From contig QHWB01000040.1 of assembly GCA_003222395.1 (NCBI GenBank), forward strand, positions 508,488-572,487: a DNA stretch of 64,000 nt, given 5' to 3'. Source of the stretch: Acidobacteriota bacterium. GTDB taxonomy: Bacteria; Acidobacteriota; Vicinamibacteria; Vicinamibacterales; CAVVIG01. Below, in pieces: positions 25,408-34,174 of this stretch. Position 1 is the first letter of the stretch; every line of letters begins with the position of its first letter. The translations under genes were made by a program, and so were the position numbers. The notes under the pieces were generated by a model. The model saw only the letters and a list, made by a program, of their open reading frames with translations, searched no databases and was not told the origin of the DNA.

Positions 25408-26772
25408 ATGCCCGCCAACCTTTCCGGCGCGTCGGTCGTCGTCGCAGGCGCAGGGCTCGCCGGGCTCTGCGCTGCGCGCGATCTCATCGCGTTGGGCGCG
25501 AACGTCACGGTTCTCGAAGCGCGCGATCGCGTAGGCGGACGGGTTTGGACCGTGCGCGACGGTTTCGCCGAAGGACAGCACGCCGAGGCGGGCGGCGACA
25601 TGATCGACGAGGCGCAGGACGAAATCCGCGCGCTCGCCGGCGAGGTCGGGCTGACGCTCACGCGCATCCTGCGCGGCGGCTTCGCCTACGTACAACTCGA
25701 CGCGTCCGGCAAGCCGCGGATTGTCTCGCGCGATGTCGCGCGCGGCTGGGACCACCTCGAACGCACGCTCGATCCCGCGATCCGGCCCTATCGGCTGGCC
25801 GAGCAGCGCTGGGACACGCCGATCGCGACCGCGCTCGCCCGCCGCTCGGTCGCGGGTTGGCTCGACGAACTGAAGGCAGACGCCGATCTGCGAGCCACCG
25901 CGATGGGCATGCGCGGCTTCTTTCTGGCCGATCCGGAGGAGCTGTCGCTGATCGCGCTCGTCGACCAGTTCGCGTCCGAGACCTCGGCCGGCCCATGGAA
26001 CATGTACCGCATCAACGGCGGCAACGATGCGCTGGCGACGGCGCTCGCCAAACCGCTCGGCGAGCGCCTTCATCTCAGAACGGAGCTCGTTGCCGTTTCG
26101 CATCGCGGACGCGCAGTGCGGGTGACCGTCAAGAATTCCCGATCGACTGCGCAGATCGCGTGCGACTACCTCGTCCTGGCGCTGCCGGCGACGATTGTGC
26201 GCCGCATCCCGATTTCGCCGGCGCTTCCGGCGCAGCAGCACGATGCAATCGCGCGTCTGAAATACGGACGCGGAACGAAAACGCTCCTGCAGTTTTCGCG
26301 GCGCTTCTGGCGGATTCCGGGACGTCCACGCGCGTTCGGATCGCCGCTTCCGTTCGGCGCGTTCTGGGAGGGCAACGAGGAGCAGCGCGGCCGCACTGGC
26401 ATCCTCGCGCTGCTCGCCGGCGGCAGCGCCAGCGATCTCACGCAGGCGATCGTCGCGAAAGAAGGACCGCAGGGACTCGTCCGCAACCTCGAATTCCTTG
26501 GCGCGCACCGCGCCGAGTTGATCGCGTCGCGGCAGGTGATCTGGGAACAGGACCCGTGGGCGCGCGGCGGCTACGCGTTCTTCGATCCCGCGTTCGACCC
26601 GCAGCTTCGGCCGTGGCTGTCACGCCGATTCGATCGGCTGTTCTTCGCCGGCGAGCACACGAGCATCAAATGGCAGGGCTACATGAACGGCGCGGTCGAG
26701 AGCGGGCGGCGCGCGGCCGCCGAGATCGTCGCCGTCCACGATTCATTGCCGCCCGACGGACAGGAGAGATAA
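25408..26772 (+). CDS. Flavin-containing amine oxidase
   Basis: A 454-residue FAD enzyme. The dinucleotide-binding motif VVVAGAGLAGLCAARDL is at about residues 9-25, followed by VLEARDRVGGRVWT. The C-terminal FAD block RLFFAGEHTSIKWQGYMNGAVESGRRAA is the standard signature of monoamine oxidases and related NAD(P)/FAD-dependent oxidoreductases. The substrate is unknown; candidates include polyamines and aromatic amines. ATG 25408 follows TGAGAA, the same spacing as in the metallohydrolase gene at 18722. The stop is two bases from the convergent PRC-barrel protein gene. Confidence 0.85.
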   Translation: MPANLSGASVVVAGAGLAGLCAARDLIALGANVTVLEARDRVGGRVWTVRDGFAEGQHAEAGGDMIDEAQDEIRALAGEVGLTLTRILRGGFAYVQLDASGKPRIVSRDVARGWDHLERTLDPAIRPYRLAEQRWDTPIATALARRSVAGWLDELKADADLRATAMGMRGFFLADPEELSLIALVDQFASETSAGPWNMYRINGGNDALATALAKPLGERLHLRTELVAVSHRGRAVRVTVKNSRSTAQIACDYLVLALPATIVRRIPISPALPAQQHDAIARLKYGRGTKTLLQFSRRFWRIPGRPRAFGSPLPFGAFWEGNEEQRGRTGILALLAGGSASDLTQAIVAKEGPQGLVRNLEFLGAHRAELIASRQVIWEQDPWARGGYAFFDPAFDPQLRPWLSRRFDRLFFAGEHTSIKWQGYMNGAVESGRRAAAEIVAVHDSLPPDGQER

Positions 26773-26774
26773 CC

Positions 26775-28007
26775 CTATCCCCGGGTCTTGTCTTCGCTCG
26801 GCGGGGGCGTGCGCGTCTCGGCGTCGGCGATTGGCGCGCCGGCGTCGCCCTTCGACGTGGCTCGGGGCGACCCTGAGCTCGTCGTCCCTCGACTTGGCTC
26901 GGGACGACCCTGAGGGTCTCGAAGGGTCGAAGGGTCGCGGTCGCGTGCGACGGCGTGCTCGCGGCCGGAGTTTTCGGCGTCGCTCGAGACAGGCGTGAAC
27001 TCGTTGGCGAACGTCCGCGCTTCCTTCGGCAGCGTCTTCGCACGATCCGGCGGTACGGTGATCCAGGTGCCGGTCATGAACCATTCGAGACCGCTATCGG
27101 GCTGGCGCGACTGGTGACGCGGCGCTCCCGTCTCGCGCGGAAATACGTCGAGCAGGTGCGCCTCGTACGTGCGGATGTCGGCGTCGCTCATCGCCTGGAA
27201 TTCGTCGGCGTCGAAGGGCGGATATCGCTCGGCGATCTCCTTGGAGAGATTGACGCGGAGCACGCGCGGCGCTTCATCGAACCGCACGGCGTCGATCGGC
27301 AGCAGGTATCCGCGCTGCCCGAACAATCCGCCGCCCTTGACGACGACGTACCGCGGCTTGTCGGTGCCGGCTTCGACGACCAAGCCGTCGAACGTGCCGA
27401 GGTTCTCATCGTCCTCGTTGCGAATCGGCAGGCGTTCGCGCCCCTGACCGGCGAAGCCCGTGGTCGCCGCGACGTAGCGCAGGCGGCCGGTCCAGGGCGG
27501 CGCGAGCATGTCGACCTCGGCGCGTGCGTCGTCGTTGATGTGCGCTTCAGCAATCTCTGACAGGCGGCGGTCGGCGCGCCCCTCGTCGTCGAGCGTTTCC
27601 TGAAGCAGCCGCGCCTCGTCGAGACGGTTGAGCCGGCGCGCGTAGGTGCGGGCGCAGCCATACGCCGCAATCTCGTAATGCTCGATCCGCTGCGCGACGC
27701 CGATGATCGCTGCATCGCGCGCGTCGTCTGTCGTCACTTCATTCAGGCGGTCGTCGGCTTCTTGAACAATGCCGGCCAGGCCCGCGCACGGCCGCGCCTT
27801 CCTCCGCTCGCCCCAGTGGGTGAAGATCAGGTCGAGGCGCTCGAGATGCAGCCGCGACTCGTCGCAGTGTTTGGTCAAGGCGTCGCGTAGCTCCGGCGCG
27901 CGCGTCTGTTCAACCAGCTGCGGCAGCGTGCGCAGCATCTGAGTTTCGGCATCGTACAGGTCGCCAAGCTCGTCGATGTAGAGATCGCGCAGCGATCCGA
28001 TGGCCAT
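26775..28007 (-). CDS. YciF-like ferritin-fold (DUF892) and PRC-barrel fusion protein
   Basis: A 410-residue protein of two recognised parts. Residues 1-165 are a DUF892/YciF four-helix ferritin-like domain (SLRDLYIDELGDLYDAETQMLRTLPQL, QRIEHYEIAAYG). Residues about 175-290 are a PRC-barrel (RNEDDENLGTFDGLVVEAGTDKPRYVVVKGGG). The last about 110 residues are low-complexity and hydrophilic, and a repeat of family C codes for about 30 of them. The same PRC-barrel type occurs at 30789-31520. YciF proteins are linked to stress responses. A role in stress is inference. The C-terminal tail could have been added by the repeat. Confidence 0.85.
   Translation of the reverse strand: MAIGSLRDLYIDELGDLYDAETQMLRTLPQLVEQTRAPELRDALTKHCDESRLHLERLDLIFTHWGERRKARPCAGLAGIVQEADDRLNEVTTDDARDAAIIGVAQRIEHYEIAAYGCARTYARRLNRLDEARLLQETLDDEGRADRRLSEIAEAHINDDARAEVDMLAPPWTGRLRYVAATTGFAGQGRERLPIRNEDDENLGTFDGLVVEAGTDKPRYVVVKGGGLFGQRGYLLPIDAVRFDEAPRVLRVNLSKEIAERYPPFDADEFQAMSDADIRTYEAHLLDVFPRETGAPRHQSRQPDSGLEWFMTGTWITVPPDRAKTLPKEARTFANEFTPVSSDAENSGREHAVARDRDPSTLRDPQGRPEPSRGTTSSGSPRATSKGDAGAPIADAETRTPPPSEDKTRG
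26845..26937. repeat. Repeat family C inside a coding region
   Basis: Two direct copies of a TCGACxTGGCTCGGGxCGACCCTGAG-type unit (26851-26878 and 26888-26912) are followed by GGGTCTCGAAGGGTCGAAGG, a partial inverted copy. The whole lies in the 3' part of the DUF892/PRC gene and is translated without a stop as a Ser/Arg/Pro-rich segment (DPSTLRDPQGRPEPSRG and onward). Confidence 0.8.
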
Positions 28008-28199
28008 GATTGGCTCTTGTTACGCAAGCGTTGTGCCCGCGCTACGGCCGACGTTGATGGATCACCTTGCCGCTGCGATCGGCGCCATGGCGCGTCCGAT
28101 TCGCTTGAGGACCGCCGAGTCGTGGCTCAGCGAAAATTCGGCGACGCCAATCCGCGCGTGCAGCGCGTCCGCGGCAGACCTGGAGGTATGCTCGATGGG

Positions 28200-28637
28200 A
28201 TGGCCCATCAGAACCCATCCGATCAGGAGCTGCGGCAGCTGCTCACCGACGCCACGACCATCGCGATGGTCGGCGCGTCGTCGAACCCCGACAAAGCGTC
28301 GCACGGCATCATGCGGAAGCTGCAGAAGGCCGGCTACCGCGTCATCCCCGTGAACCCGCGCGAAACCGAAATCCTCGGCGAACGATCGTTCGCGTCGCTC
28401 ATCGACGTTCCGGAACGTATCGACATCGTCGACGTCTTCCGGCGGCCGGAAGACACGCCGGGTATCGCCGACGACGCGGTGACGATCGGCGCGAAGGCGC
28501 TGTGGCTGCAGACGGGCATCGCCAACGAGGAAGCGGCTGCGCGCGCGAAGGACGGCGGACTGACGGTCGTGATGGACGCGTGCATCGGCGCGACGCACTC
28601 GCGGCTGCGCATCCCGGCAAAAACCAGACAGGCCTGA
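28200..28637 (+). CDS. CoA-binding domain protein (YccU type)
   Basis: A 145-residue protein. TTIAMVGASSNPDKASHGIMRKLQKAGYRVIPVNPRE at about 19-55 is the Rossmann CoA-binding fold of YccU/DUF-type proteins. The block VVDVFRRPED and the C-terminal MDACIGATHSRL (normally MD-x-C-x-x-x-E/H) complete the family. Such proteins bind CoA, but their role is unknown. ATG 28200 gives the family start (NPSDQELRQLL). ATG 28188 has GGAGG only one base away, so it is less likely. Confidence 0.85.
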   Translation: MAHQNPSDQELRQLLTDATTIAMVGASSNPDKASHGIMRKLQKAGYRVIPVNPRETEILGERSFASLIDVPERIDIVDVFRRPEDTPGIADDAVTIGAKALWLQTGIANEEAAARAKDGGLTVVMDACIGATHSRLRIPAKTRQA

Positions 28638-28753
28638 CTCGAACGAATCTGCGGCGAGATCGGCGCGCCGGACAGCCGGCCGGAAAATCGGCAAAGATGA
28701 TCTCCGGTTGCGGACTATCCGATATCGGATTAATTCGACCACTCGCGAGGAGC

Positions 28754-28883
28754 GCTCGCCTGAAGGCTCGCGCTACACCACCCCTCGCGCCATACGCCGC
28801 TCACACCGGACCACGCTCCACGCCGGCTCGTGCTCGATGCCGGAGCGCGCGGCTTCAGCAGAGCGTGGAGGTTCAGCCGAGCG
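28754..28883. repeat. REP-like repeat family A, degenerate cluster
   Basis: The arm 28754-28776 (GCTCGCCTGAAGG and onward) lies in the gap after the CoA-binding gene. Two decayed arms in the other orientation lie at about 28844-28866 and 28861-28883 (GAGGTTCAGCCGAGCG). The last one contains the TGA that ends the oligoendopeptidase gene. Confidence 0.7.
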
Positions 28884-30726
28884 ACTGGATCGCCCCTTCG
28901 AGCTTCGTCACCAGACCGTCGAGCTGATCGACGACGGCTCGGACCGTCTCCGGCTTGCTCAAATCGACGCCGGCGCGCTGCAGCAGCGGCATCGGATGAT
29001 CGCTGCCGCCCGACTTCAGCAGCGTCAGGTAGCGATCGATAGCCGCGGCGCGCTCCCCGTCGGATCCGGTCGTCAGCTGTTTCATCAGCTGCGCGCTCGA
29101 CGCGAAGCAGGTCGCGTACTGATAGACGTAGTACGGCGTGCTGTAGAAATGCGGGATGCGCGCCCACGTGACGCGCGACTGCGCGTCGTAGTCCATCGCA
29201 TCGCCGTGATACGCCTGCAGCAGGTTGAAGTAGATGTCGGCGAGCGTGTCGGCCGTGACCGGCTGTCCCTCCTCGACGAGGCGATGCGCCTGCAGCTCGT
29301 AGTCGGCGAAGAGCACCTGCGTGTAGAACGTGGCGACGATGCCGTCGATGGCGTGCTGCAGCAGCACGATGCGCTCGCGATCGTCGGTCGCCTGCCCGAG
29401 CATGTACTCGAGGAACAGCATCTCGCTGAGCGTCGACGGGACCTCGGCCACGAAAATCGTGTACGCCGAGTACACGAACGGCTGGTGCGCGTTCGACAGC
29501 AGCGTGTGCATCGAATGCCCCATCTCATGGGCGAGGGTGAACACCGCGTCCAGCGTATCGTTGTAGTTCAGCAGCATGTACGGATGGACGCCGTACACCG
29601 GCGCCGAGTAGGCGCCGCTGCGCTTTCCCGGATTCTCGTACACATCAATCCAGTCGCCGAACAGCACGTCGCGCAGCTGCGTGCGGTACTGCTCGCCGAG
29701 CGGCGACACCGACGACGGCAGCCAGTCCAGCACGTCCTCGTACGGATACTTGCGATCGAAGTCGACGAGCGGAATCGTCGTGTCGTAGGTGTGGTACGTC
29801 GCGAGCCCGAGCACGCGTTTGCGCAGCCGGTGATACCGGCGCAGCGGCTCGGTGCCCGCCTTGGTCGTTTCGATCAGGTTCTCGACGACCGCCGGCGGAA
29901 TGTTGTTGCCGTGCAGCGCGGCCTCGAGCGTCGTCCGGTAGCCGCGCGCCTGCGAGTGAAACCAGTCGCGCTGCATGACGGCGTGATACAGCGATGCATA
30001 GGTGTTGACGTTCGATTCGTACAGCTTGTGATACTGGCTGAACGCTGCCGCGCGGTCGGCCTGATTCCGATCGGTCGCCAGGATCGCGCGGTACTGGCCG
30101 TAAGTGAGCGTCGTCTCCGCTCCCGACGACAGCTTGATCGTCGGATGCTTGAGGTCGGCGGTCGAGAGCGCGGCGTAGGCATCGTACGGCGCCGACGAGA
30201 AGCGGCTCGACAGCGAAAGGAGATGCTCCCCTTTCTCGTCGAGGACGTGCTCCTGCTGCCGGTACAGGTCTTCGATCGCGAACCGATAAACGGCGAGCTC
30301 GCGATTCTCCTGCATCCATCGCTGGACGGTGGGCAGCGGAATCTGAAGCAGTTCGGGATTGAACCACGCGCTCGCCTGGCTCGCCTTCGCGAACAGAATC
30401 TGTACCTGCTGCCGCCTGGCATTCACCTGGTTGTCGCGCTGATCTTCGTCGTACTTGAGCGACGCGAAGTACCACACCTTGTAGGTGAGCTGCCCGATGT
30501 CGTCGGACAATTTCATCGCGGCGAGGAGCTGCTCCGATCCTTTCGCGAGCGATCCCTGCAACGCGGCATACGCGGCGATTTTCGTGTCGAGCTCGTCGTA
30601 CGCGGCCTGCCATCCGCGCCAGTCATGAAAAATGTGCGAGAGGTTCCACTTGAAACGATCAGGGATGTCGGTTCGCTCGCGTAGCTGAGGCGCTGCGGGC
30701 GCTTCGGCTGGCCGGAAGGAGGTCAT
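28873..30726 (-). CDS. pepF: Oligoendopeptidase F (M3 family metallopeptidase)
   Basis: A 617-residue cytoplasmic zinc peptidase. The N-terminal M3 region has WNLSHIFHDWRGWQAAYDEL. The catalytic block is TLAHEMGHSMHTLL, with HEMGH at about 398-402 and the third ligand Glu in VAEVPSTLSEMLF about 25 residues on. The C-terminal ARIPHFYSTPYYVYQYATC helix is strongly conserved. It degrades oligopeptides of about 7 to 17 residues. ATG 30726 is preceded by TATATGAT, a possible promoter box. A further in-frame ATG 13 codons upstream is possible. The final TGA falls in a REP-like arm. Confidence 0.9.
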   Translation of the reverse strand: MTSFRPAEAPAAPQLRERTDIPDRFKWNLSHIFHDWRGWQAAYDELDTKIAAYAALQGSLAKGSEQLLAAMKLSDDIGQLTYKVWYFASLKYDEDQRDNQVNARRQQVQILFAKASQASAWFNPELLQIPLPTVQRWMQENRELAVYRFAIEDLYRQQEHVLDEKGEHLLSLSSRFSSAPYDAYAALSTADLKHPTIKLSSGAETTLTYGQYRAILATDRNQADRAAAFSQYHKLYESNVNTYASLYHAVMQRDWFHSQARGYRTTLEAALHGNNIPPAVVENLIETTKAGTEPLRRYHRLRKRVLGLATYHTYDTTIPLVDFDRKYPYEDVLDWLPSSVSPLGEQYRTQLRDVLFGDWIDVYENPGKRSGAYSAPVYGVHPYMLLNYNDTLDAVFTLAHEMGHSMHTLLSNAHQPFVYSAYTIFVAEVPSTLSEMLFLEYMLGQATDDRERIVLLQHAIDGIVATFYTQVLFADYELQAHRLVEEGQPVTADTLADIYFNLLQAYHGDAMDYDAQSRVTWARIPHFYSTPYYVYQYATCFASSAQLMKQLTTGSDGERAAAIDRYLTLLKSGGSDHPMPLLQRAGVDLSKPETVRAVVDQLDGLVTKLEGAIQSLG

Positions 30727-30788
30727 CTGGAAATCATATAGCGGACCGGACCTGATCTTGCTCATCGTCCACGTCGAGGAGGATACGC

Positions 30789-31520
30789 ATGGATCACCCA
30801 CGTCCGTGGCTGAGGTATGTTGACGCCGGCGATCTCGACAAGACGACGGTTCCGTTCGATGGCATGAACGTCGACGATCCGTCCGGCGAAAAGCTCGGCG
30901 ACGTCGACGGGTTCGTCATCGATGTCAATTCCGGCCGACCGTACTACGTCGTCGTGAACGGCGGCGGCTGGTTCAAATCGAAGTACTTCCTGCTGCCGGT
31001 CGGTCACGTGCGCCTCGGCGCCGACTCGAGGAGGATGACCGCTGACGTGGCGCGCGAGCGCGTCAGCCGGTATCCGGGCTTCGATCGCGATGAGTTCGAC
31101 GAGCTCACCGATGCGGAGCTGCTCCGAATGGATGAGCAGATGATCAGCGCGTGCTGTCCGAACGAGACGGTCGACCCTTCGAGGAGCGAATCGCTGTTCG
31201 GGAGCTCGTCGCACTACACCTATCCGACGTGGTGGGAGGCCGACTACTACAACCCGGCGCGCGGTGCCGAGGCCGGTATGACGAGCGGCGTTGCGTATCC
31301 GTCCCGCGACGAGGTCCGAGAGCAGCGCGATCGCGACAAGGATCGCGAACACGAGCTCGTCCTCGGCCAGGGCGGCGAGGTGAGCCCGCATGCCGGCGGC
31401 CGCGCGCAGCCCGGCGACGTGACTGGCCTCGACGAAGGCGGCGAGCGCACCCATCTGGGCGACACATCGGAGGACGAGAACGAGCGGCGGCGCGATGCCG
31501 CTAAGCAGCGCCGCGACTGA
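30789..31520 (+). CDS. PRC-barrel domain protein
   Basis: A 243-residue hydrophilic protein. FDGMNVDDPSGEKLGDVDGFVIDVNSGRPYYVVVNGGGWFKSKYFLLPVGHVRL at about 23-78 is a PRC-barrel of the type usually linked to stress proteins. The rest is charged and disordered in appearance, with Glu/Arg-rich repeats at the end (DEVREQRDRDKDREHELV). It has a good ribosome site (GAGGAGG) before ATG 30789. The stop overlaps the convergent pseudouridine synthase gene by 20 bases. It is a paralogue of the second domain of the protein at 26775-28007. Confidence 0.8.
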   Translation: MDHPRPWLRYVDAGDLDKTTVPFDGMNVDDPSGEKLGDVDGFVIDVNSGRPYYVVVNGGGWFKSKYFLLPVGHVRLGADSRRMTADVARERVSRYPGFDRDEFDELTDAELLRMDEQMISACCPNETVDPSRSESLFGSSSHYTYPTWWEADYYNPARGAEAGMTSGVAYPSRDEVREQRDRDKDREHELVLGQGGEVSPHAGGRAQPGDVTGLDEGGERTHLGDTSEDENERRRDAAKQRRD

Positions 31521-32190
31521 TCGGCGCCCTGGGAAACGCGCGGCGGATTTCGCCGCGCGTCACCTCCCGCCACGCTCCGGGCTCGAGGTCGCCGATCTCG
31601 AGCCCGCCGAATTGCACGCGCTTCAACCGCGTCACCTCGTGTCCGATTGACGCGAACATCCGCCGCACCTCGCGGTTCCGTCCGCTGCGCAGCTCGACGA
31701 TCAGGTGGGACTCGCGCGTCGACGCCTTGCGCACCTCCGCGCGAGCGGCGGGAAGCCGTTGCGCCTCGTCGGGGGTGACTTCGCCCCGGGCCGTGACGAC
31801 ATACACGCGCGGTACCGCGTTGGCGGGATCGGTCACCCAGTTCGCCAGCTGCGTGTCGGACGTCAGAAGCAGCAGACCGGACGTCGCGAGATCGAGGCGC
31901 CCCACCGCATTCAGTCCGTGCGCCGCATCACCGAGCACGTCGTAGACCGTGCGCCGACCTTCGGGATCGCGCCGCGTCGTGACGATGCCGCGAGGCTTGT
32001 GAAAGAGGATGGTGCGCCATGCCGCTCGCGTCTGCGGCTCGCCGTCGATGGTGATCCGCACCCGCTCCGGCACCACCAGTTGCGCCGGATCGGCGACGAG
32101 CCGTCCGTCGACGCGCACGCGGCCGGCGCGAATCGCGTTGGTCGCCTGCGAACGTGACACGATGCCCAGCTTCGATAGCGCGCGATCCAA
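31501..32190 (-). CDS. RsuA/RluB-type pseudouridine synthase
   Basis: A 229-residue enzyme with an N-terminal S4 RNA-binding domain (ALSKLGIVSRSQATNAIRAGRVRVDGRLV) and a catalytic domain with the motif GRLDLATSGLLLLT at about 97-110, where Asp is the nucleophile. HKPRGIVTTRRDPEGRRTVYD and GRNREVRRMFASIGHEVTRLKRVQFG are the other family blocks. It modifies a single uridine in 16S or 23S rRNA. The exact site cannot be decided. The start appears to be TTG 32190; no ATG or GTG fits in frame before the S4 domain. Confidence 0.9.
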   Translation of the reverse strand: MDRALSKLGIVSRSQATNAIRAGRVRVDGRLVADPAQLVVPERVRITIDGEPQTRAAWRTILFHKPRGIVTTRRDPEGRRTVYDVLGDAAHGLNAVGRLDLATSGLLLLTSDTQLANWVTDPANAVPRVYVVTARGEVTPDEAQRLPAARAEVRKASTRESHLIVELRSGRNREVRRMFASIGHEVTRLKRVQFGGLEIGDLEPGAWREVTRGEIRRAFPRAPISRGAA

Positions 32191-32230
32191 TTGAGTCAGG
32201 CGGGTCGGATGGGTCGCCGACGCGCCTGAC

Positions 32231-33100
32231 CTACCTGCGCTCGTAGATCACCCGTGAGATGTCGGCAGCAAGCGCGCTGCCCTTCCTGGCATCCTGCAAT
32301 CCTCGGACGAGGATGACGAGGACGTAGGGACGCTCGGCGAACACGATGGCGGCATCGTGCTGAATCTTCGTGATCTCGCCGGTCTTGTGCGCCACGCGCG
32401 TTCCCTCCGGCAGCCCGGCGGGAATGCGATCGTTGAAATGCTGACGTTCGAGGATTGCGATCATCTCGTCGCTCGACGGCTTGTCGACCGCCTCGCCTTT
32501 CGCGATCTTTTCCATCAACGTCATCAACCCCCGCGCGGTCGTCGTGTTGTTCAACCCCTGGCGAAACGCCTTGTCGTCCTCGACTCCGCGCAACACGTGC
32601 ATCCCCGGCGCGCCGAGCGATTCCGTCGTGCGCTGGACGTTCTTCGCTCCAAGGCGCTCGATGAGCAGGTTGGTCGCGAAGTTGCTGCTGACCGTGATCA
32701 TCGCTTCGCACAGGTCGCGGTAGGACATCACGCCGCCGACGTGCTTGTACACGTCGGCGTCCGAGTCGTCGCCGACGGCCAGCTTGTACGGGCTGCCGTC
32801 GACGATGCTGTGGAACTCGTTGGCGACGGGAATGCGATCGTCGAGCTTCAGCGCGCCGGCGCGGGCTTTGCGGAACAGCTCGATCATCACAGGGACCTTC
32901 ATCGTGCTTGCTGCGTGAAACTCGACGTCGGGCTGGATGAGCAGCTCGTCCCGGCCGTCCAGCGTGCGAAATGCGAGACCGACGTCGGCTCCGCTCCTCG
33001 CGATCAACGTTTCGATGTGCGCCCGCCGCTCGGTAGTCCCTTTCGGGCCCGCCGCGCATGCCGCAAGAACCATCGCGACGATGAGGAGCGCTCGTTTCAT
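32231..33100 (-). CDS. Class A beta-lactamase-like serine hydrolase, lipoprotein
   Basis: A 289-residue protein. The signal ends in a lipobox (MVLAAC, Cys15), so it is likely anchored as a lipoprotein. The active-site motifs are STMK (Ser65-Lys68), SSNFATN (the SxN motif at about 137-139) and HKTGEI (KTG). The omega-loop Glu is probably in VEDDKAFRQGLNNTTTARGL. Order and spacing fit class A beta-lactamases, although many such sequences in environmental bacteria have untested activity. It ends 40 bases before the pseudouridine synthase start. Confidence 0.85.
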   Translation of the reverse strand: MKRALLIVAMVLAACAAGPKGTTERRAHIETLIARSGADVGLAFRTLDGRDELLIQPDVEFHAASTMKVPVMIELFRKARAGALKLDDRIPVANEFHSIVDGSPYKLAVGDDSDADVYKHVGGVMSYRDLCEAMITVSSNFATNLLIERLGAKNVQRTTESLGAPGMHVLRGVEDDKAFRQGLNNTTTARGLMTLMEKIAKGEAVDKPSSDEMIAILERQHFNDRIPAGLPEGTRVAHKTGEITKIQHDAAIVFAERPYVLVILVRGLQDARKGSALAADISRVIYERR

Positions 33101-33199
33101 GATTTCTTGTATTTCGCGCGCGGCCCTACATCTTCTTATGCATTCTTATGCGCCGGGGAGCCCGCCCCGCCGGCAGCGATTCTATGGCATCCTGTGGCG

Positions 33200-34072
33200 A
33201 TGCGACATCGAGGCTCGGCCGAAAAGCTCGTGCTCGCCCTCGCGGCTGTCTCGTGCTGCGCCTGTTTCGAGTCGACGACCATCCTGCGCGTCAGGAGCGA
33301 CGGAAGCGGCACTCTTCAACAGCGGACGATCGTCAAACAGGCGGCGCTCGCACAGCTCCGGACGTTCGCGGCGCTCGGCGGCGGGCGCGCGACGCTCGAT
33401 CCGCTGTCGGAAGATCAGGCGCGGCAGCTGGCAACGTCGCTCGGCGCCGGCGTCACCTACGTGTCATCGACGCCGATCGCGAACGCCGACGGCCAGGGAC
33501 GCGAAGCCAACTACGCGTTCACCGACGTGTCGCAGCTGCGCGTCAGCGAGCAGCCGCAGGCGCCCGGCGGCGTCACCGTGCGCACGCAGGGACTCAGCAC
33601 CGACTCGCCGGCGATCACGCTCTCGCTGACGCACGAGCCGGGCGGCAACGCCGTCCTTCACATCCTCGTTCCGCCGCCCGCAATCTTCGCCGGTGCGGAC
33701 CAGTCCGGCGGCATCAACCCTGCCGTGTTCGAACAGCTTCAGGGTCTGAAGGCGATGCTCGCCGGCGCTCATCTGCTGCTTGCGATGGAGCCGCAGGGAC
33801 GGCTGGTGCGCACGAGCAGCCCGTACGTCGACGGCCAGCGCGTCACCCTCCTCGAAGTGGATCTCGATCGCGTGCTCGGCGACGAGGCGTTCCTCGACCG
33901 GCTGCGCGCGGCGAAGACGCTCGACGAGGTGCGCGCGGTGACCAAAGACGCGCCCGGGCTGAAGATCAATCTCGATCCTGAAATCACGGTGGAATTCACC
34001 GGCCAGCCGCCCCCCGCCGCTGTTGCTTGGCGCATTCGCGCCTCGCAACGGCTCAAGGCTGTCACGCGCTGA
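33200..34072 (+). CDS. Hypothetical exported (lipo)protein
   Basis: A 290-residue protein with a signal-like N terminus (LVLALAAVSCCACFES) rich in Cys that could serve as a lipobox, followed by a mainly beta-rich domain. Noticeable blocks are TTILRVRSDGSGTLQQRTIV (a strand-turn-strand start), ALGGGRATLDPLSEDQARQLATSLG and LKINLDPEITVEFTGQ near the end. No family was recognised. The start ATG 33200 lacks a clear ribosome site. The TGA belongs to the first bases of repeat D copy 2. The upstream gene at 33100 diverges. Confidence 0.65.
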   Translation: MRHRGSAEKLVLALAAVSCCACFESTTILRVRSDGSGTLQQRTIVKQAALAQLRTFAALGGGRATLDPLSEDQARQLATSLGAGVTYVSSTPIANADGQGREANYAFTDVSQLRVSEQPQAPGGVTVRTQGLSTDSPAITLSLTHEPGGNAVLHILVPPPAIFAGADQSGGINPAVFEQLQGLKAMLAGAHLLLAMEPQGRLVRTSSPYVDGQRVTLLEVDLDRVLGDEAFLDRLRAAKTLDEVRAVTKDAPGLKINLDPEITVEFTGQPPPAAVAWRIRASQRLKAVTR

Positions 34073-34115
34073 CGCCCTCGCGCCGCAGCGCTCGGGCGCA
34101 TCTAGAACAGAGCGT
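34068..34115. repeat. Dispersed repeat family D, copy 2
   Basis: GCTGACGCCCTCGCG to TCTAGAACAGAGCG shares its ends with copies 1 and 3. The stop codon of the preceding gene is the TGA in its first bases. Confidence 0.7.
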
Positions 34116-34149
34116 GGCCGGCCCACCTCCGCCCGGCTTGACTTGTCAT

Positions 34150-34165
34150 TTTAGTTTCAACTAAA
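34150..34165. promoter_or_regulatory. Perfect 16-bp palindrome, candidate ArsR-type operator
   Basis: TTTAGTT-TC-AACTAAA is a perfect inverted repeat ending ten bases before the ArsR start. ArsR-family repressors usually bind such AT-rich palindromes over their own promoter. The location suggests autorepression of the ArsR-AHSA1 pair. Confidence 0.8.
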
Positions 34166-34174
34166 CTCACGCGC

